Shown here: piece after piece, positions 5,061 to 7,009 of the stretch
Layout: every line of letters begins with the position of its first letter
How positions within the stretch are numbered: the stretch's first letter is position 1
Source of the DNA: an uncultured Clostridia bacterium
Lineage (GTDB): Bacteria > Bacillota > Clostridia > Oscillospirales > Butyricicoccaceae
Direction: 5' to 3'
Length of the DNA: 7,009 nt
Assembly: GCA_945486175.1 (NCBI GenBank)
Contig: CALYTA010000053.1
Span: forward strand, 1-7,009
The notes under the pieces: model-generated
The model's input: the letters and a program-made list of their open reading frames with translations, nothing else
Databases searched by the model: none
What the model was told of the DNA's origin: nothing
Translations under genes and position numbers: made by a program

Positions 5061-6411
5061 ACTGTCCGGCATTGTTCATGTTGTTGGCGGTCAGTTCGAT
5101 ATAGTAAAAGACCAGCGGATTGACATTGCCGGTGACCGGCAGGCCGAACAGCTGCTGGAAGGCCATGACTGCATCGCGTGTCATTTCGCCGTAATAGCCG
5201 GTTTGTGGAATCGGCGTGATCTGCGGATATTCCTCCGCAATGCGGTTGAGCCAGCCCTGCAAGCGGGATACATCCTCCGAACGTGAGCCGAGGACAAGCG
5301 TCTGGGTCGGCGGCGGCACGACGGCTCTTCCGTCATTCGGCGGCTGCTGCCATTTGATTTCTTCATAGGCATTGAGCAGTGCCGACCAGGTATTTGCCCC
5401 GACAATGCCGTCCGGCGTCAGCCCGGCATAGTTCTGGAATGCGATCACGGCATTTTTTGTGTCCGGCTCGAAGATGCCGTCGACTGCGATGACAGGCACT
5501 TCGTCGTTATACAGGCCGACGGCGGACAGGAAGAACTGGAGCAGGCGGATTGCATCGCCGCGCATGCCCTCGCTGAGTGTATAGGGCAGCTCGCGCGAGA
5601 CATCCTGCAGCGTGACGCCTTCGGCATTCAGCTCTGCCAGCCGGAGCACGGCATTGTAGACCGAGGTGATCTGGTACCAGGTGGCAGGCCCGACAATGCC
5701 ATCCGGCGTCAGGTTGAAAATGCGCTGGAATTCCTTGACGGCGTTTTCTGTGTTGAGGTCAAACACGCCGTTGACCGGATAGATTTTCGGGATGGCGGGA
5801 TAGTTGTTGGAAATGCGGTTGAGGCGCTGCTGCATGATTTCTACGCCGACTTCAACATCACCCAGCCGCAGCGGATGGCCGGGATAGGACTGGATCAGCG
5901 GCCGGATGGGCGCGGTGCGGATATCCAGATTATCCCCGTAATAGTGTGTCAGGATTTCATACGGCGTCATGCCCTGTTCCGCAAGGTCAACCGTACCCCA
6001 CTGGCTCAGGCCCTCGCACTGGACGCGCCTGCCGTCACAATAGGCGGCGAACAATGGCTGCACATAGCCCGGACGCGCCAGATACTGGTCAAAGATTTCA
6101 TTGACAATGTTTGCGACATTGCCGAAAATATCGCGGTTGTTGACAAACGCCTGGTCATAGGCGGTGGAATTGGTAATATCGAAATCATAGCCGCGCGAGC
6201 GGTACCATTCGGTATAGATGCGGTTGAGTGCGAATGAAATCTCCGCATAAATGTTGGCGCGCAGGGCATTTTCCGGCCAGGTCGGATACAGCTCGCTGGA
6301 CGCGACATTCTGGATGTATTCCAGAAAGGGCACCGTGACATTGGGCGCGGGATCATCCGGCCGCCCGAGATGCACCGTGATGGTTTCAGGAATATAGGGG
6401 AAATCCGGCAT
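5059..6411 (-). CDS. SpoIID/LytB-like protein with three peptidoglycan-binding domains, probable sporulation protein
   Basis: A 450-residue protein without signal peptide or membrane segment. Residues about 28-165 resemble the SpoIID/LytB domain: EYIQNVASSELYPTWPENAL (31-50) matches the SpoIID segment carrying the catalytic glutamate of this lytic transglycosylase family (E40 here), DITNSTAYDQ is at 78-87, and GLSQWGTVDLAEQGMTPYEI (134-153) matches its conserved C-terminal motif. Two cysteines (C125, C132) lie where SpoIID-type enzymes have zinc ligands; this comparison is from memory. Three PG_binding_1 repeats follow: about 180-250, 278-348 and 373-440, the first two with LTPDGIVG..TW, the third degenerate. 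Such proteins are often annotated as spore cortex-lytic. The absence of an export signal suggests mother-cell synthesis with action on the spore or after lysis; this is inference. ATG 6411 directly follows the stop of the upstream gene, so translation is coupled. Whether it is an active enzyme or a binding protein is open. Confidence 0.87.
   Translation of the reverse strand: MPDFPYIPETITVHLGRPDDPAPNVTVPFLEYIQNVASSELYPTWPENALRANIYAEISFALNRIYTEWYRSRGYDFDITNSTAYDQAFVNNRDIFGNVANIVNEIFDQYLARPGYVQPLFAAYCDGRRVQCEGLSQWGTVDLAEQGMTPYEILTHYYGDNLDIRTAPIRPLIQSYPGHPLRLGDVEVGVEIMQQRLNRISNNYPAIPKIYPVNGVFDLNTENAVKEFQRIFNLTPDGIVGPATWYQITSVYNAVLRLAELNAEGVTLQDVSRELPYTLSEGMRGDAIRLLQFFLSAVGLYNDEVPVIAVDGIFEPDTKNAVIAFQNYAGLTPDGIVGANTWSALLNAYEEIKWQQPPNDGRAVVPPPTQTLVLGSRSEDVSRLQGWLNRIAEEYPQITPIPQTGYYGEMTRDAVMAFQQLFGLPVTGNVNPLVFYYIELTANNMNNAGQ
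5398..5712 (-). repeat. Direct repeat pair encoding LTPDGIVG in peptidoglycan-binding domains 1 and 2
   Basis: Two 24-nt stretches at 5398-5421 and 5689-5712 are identical except for one base. They are 291 bp (97 codons) apart and in frame, and they encode the conserved LTPDGIVG core of neighbouring repeats. The rest of the two domains is diverged at the protein level. Confidence 0.85.
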
Positions 6412-6810
6412 TCACTTTACCCCCGATCCGGTCGGGCCCAGCTCGGCACTGTTGATGATGAGCTTTTTGCGCTGTTCCTCAACGGAGCGCGGCGGTGTCA
6501 TGACTACAGGAAGGGTAGTTGGGATGCCGGAAAACATGGCCACATCGAGCACGGTCACCGGGCGGTAATCGGGATGGTCGATATCGACGCGGTAGGTGGC
6601 AAACGGCGGCACAGCCTCCGGGGAAGTGTTTTCGAGCGATGGTGTTTCCAGTTCAATGGGGGGCGTGGAGCCGCTCATATCAGTGCGTTCGGTGATACAG
6701 GGTTGCAGGACGCCGTTTGCATCCGGGCAGTATACCGTGACAGTTGCGCCCACGACGGGGAGAGCGCCGCGTGCCGCGCGTGTCTGTACAATCAGGGTGC
6801 CGGTTGGCAT
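6412..6810 (-). CDS. Small transthyretin/carboxypeptidase-regulatory-like protein partnered with the SpoIID-like gene
   Basis: A 132-residue protein starting at ATG 6810; the longer frame from 6891 would begin inside the predicted promoter and terminator. AAGGAG (6826-6821) lies 10 nt upstream. The pattern GTLIVQTRAARGALPVVGAT (4-23), TDMSGSTPPIEL (43-54), then YRVDIDHPDYRPVTVLDVAMF (73-93) and LPVVMTP (100-106) fits the seven-stranded Ig-like/transthyretin fold of carboxypeptidase regulatory-like and Cna-B-type domains. It has no signal peptide; cysteines are at 28 and 38. The C-terminus is charged (RSVEEQRKK). Its TGA stop directly abuts the next ATG, so the two proteins are probably made in fixed ratio and may act together. 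No precise function is known to me; an adaptor or structural role in the spore envelope is inference. Confidence 0.8.
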   Translation of the reverse strand: MPTGTLIVQTRAARGALPVVGATVTVYCPDANGVLQPCITERTDMSGSTPPIELETPSLENTSPEAVPPFATYRVDIDHPDYRPVTVLDVAMFSGIPTTLPVVMTPPRSVEEQRKKLIINSAELGPTGSGVK

Positions 6811-6820
6811 AATTACTCCG

Positions 6821-6826
6821 CTCCTT
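6821..6826 (-). promoter_or_regulatory. Ribosome binding site of the small beta-fold gene
   Basis: AAGGAG on the minus strand, 10 nt before ATG 6810. It selects this start over the upstream in-frame ATG at 6891. Confidence 0.75.
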
Positions 6827-6829
6827 TCC

Positions 6830-6847
6830 TGTTCCCGCAGGGGAACA
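6830..6847 (-). other. Stem-loop at the predicted 5' end of the sporulation cassette mRNA
   Basis: TGTTCCC (6847-6841 on the minus strand, read 5'-3') pairs perfectly with GGGAACA around a CTGC loop. It falls at or immediately after the predicted transcription start (about 6845) and ends 3 nt before the Shine-Dalgarno. It lacks a T-tract, so it is not a terminator. It could stabilise the mRNA 5' end or tune ribosome access. Confidence 0.45.
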
Positions 6848-6851
6848 TGGC

Positions 6852-6879
6852 ATTGTATGCGGGTGCGGAGAAAATGAGA
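6852..6879 (-). promoter_or_regulatory. Possible SigE-type (mother-cell sporulation) promoter
   Basis: On the minus strand CATACAAT (6859-6852) is an exact match to the B. subtilis SigE -10 consensus. TCTCATT (6879-6873) is a partial -35 (5 of 7 against TCATATT) at 13 bp, 1-2 bp shorter than usual. It lies about 42 bp before the cassette start and downstream of a minus-strand terminator, where a new promoter would be expected. Confidence 0.45.
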
Positions 6880-6882
6880 AGT

Positions 6883-6909
6883 AAAAAGCACCGTCCGAAG
6901 GGACGGTGC
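6883..6909 (-). terminator. Rho-independent terminator on the minus strand, upstream of the cassette
   Basis: GCACCGTCC and GGACGGTGC form a perfect 9-bp GC-rich stem with a 4-nt loop. On the minus strand it is followed by TTTTT (6887-6883); on the plus strand no T-run follows. It should end transcription coming leftward from beyond the right edge, insulating the cassette promoter. Confidence 0.75.
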
Positions 6910-6941
6910 GCTGCATTATCCTGCGTCACAATAGGCAATTG

Positions 6942-6970
6942 TTGACCCGATCTGTGATATCTGGTATGCT
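6942..6970 (+). promoter_or_regulatory. Possible sigma-A promoter pointing out of the window
   Basis: TTGACC (6942-6947), a 17-bp spacer and TATGCT (6965-6970) preceded by TGG (extended -10). Transcription would begin near 6977 and run rightward. No gene start is visible in the remaining 32 bases, and it conflicts with the minus-strand terminator's implication of a gene coming from the right, so it may be fortuitous. Confidence 0.35.
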
Positions 6971-7009
6971 GATTATGGGCACACCATAACGGTAGGCGGT
7001 TCGCGTCCT

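Overview
The window looks like an origin-proximal segment of a spore-forming Clostridia (Firmicutes) chromosome. The gene order mnmG-rsmG-parA-parB is the classic gidA-gidB-soj-spo0J cluster beside oriC. Four parS sites lie between rsmG and parA. There is no noc gene between rsmG and parA, unlike in Bacillus. The GC-rich coding bias, protein style and sporulation-type genes on the right suggest an Oscillospirales-like gut lineage (Ruminococcaceae/Butyricicoccaceae type), but this placement is an inference only.

Left block (1-1118, + strand): the 3' end of mnmG (tRNA U34 modification) overlaps rsmG (16S rRNA m7G methyltransferase) by 8 nt. The pair is followed by a long hairpin that has a parS site at its core. 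Centre-left (1077-1414): a 338-bp gap carries four parS palindromes. The last one sits on the -35/spacer of a good extended -10 sigma-A promoter for parA. Centre (1415-3663): parA, parB and a membrane-anchored coiled-coil protein of unknown function are packed with gaps of 14 and 12 bp and form a probable operon. ParB should load on the parS cluster next to its own gene, ParA acts with it in origin segregation, and ParB occupancy of the promoter-proximal parS suggests feedback control. Centre-right (3734-5060): serS (seryl-tRNA synthetase) starts at GTG and ends in a strong Rho-independent terminator.

Right block (5059-6810, - strand, convergent to serS): a two-gene cassette. The upstream gene encodes a small beta-rich, transthyretin/carboxypeptidase-regulatory-like protein. 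It is joined by TGAATG to a 450-aa protein with a SpoIID/LytB-like N-terminal domain and three peptidoglycan-binding domains. Neither protein has a signal peptide. A sequence matching the SigE -10 consensus lies just upstream, so the cassette is probably expressed in the mother cell during sporulation and acts on spore or mother-cell peptidoglycan. This is the least characterised part of the window. The last 100 bases hold a minus-strand terminator and a possible plus-strand promoter, but no gene that can be identified.
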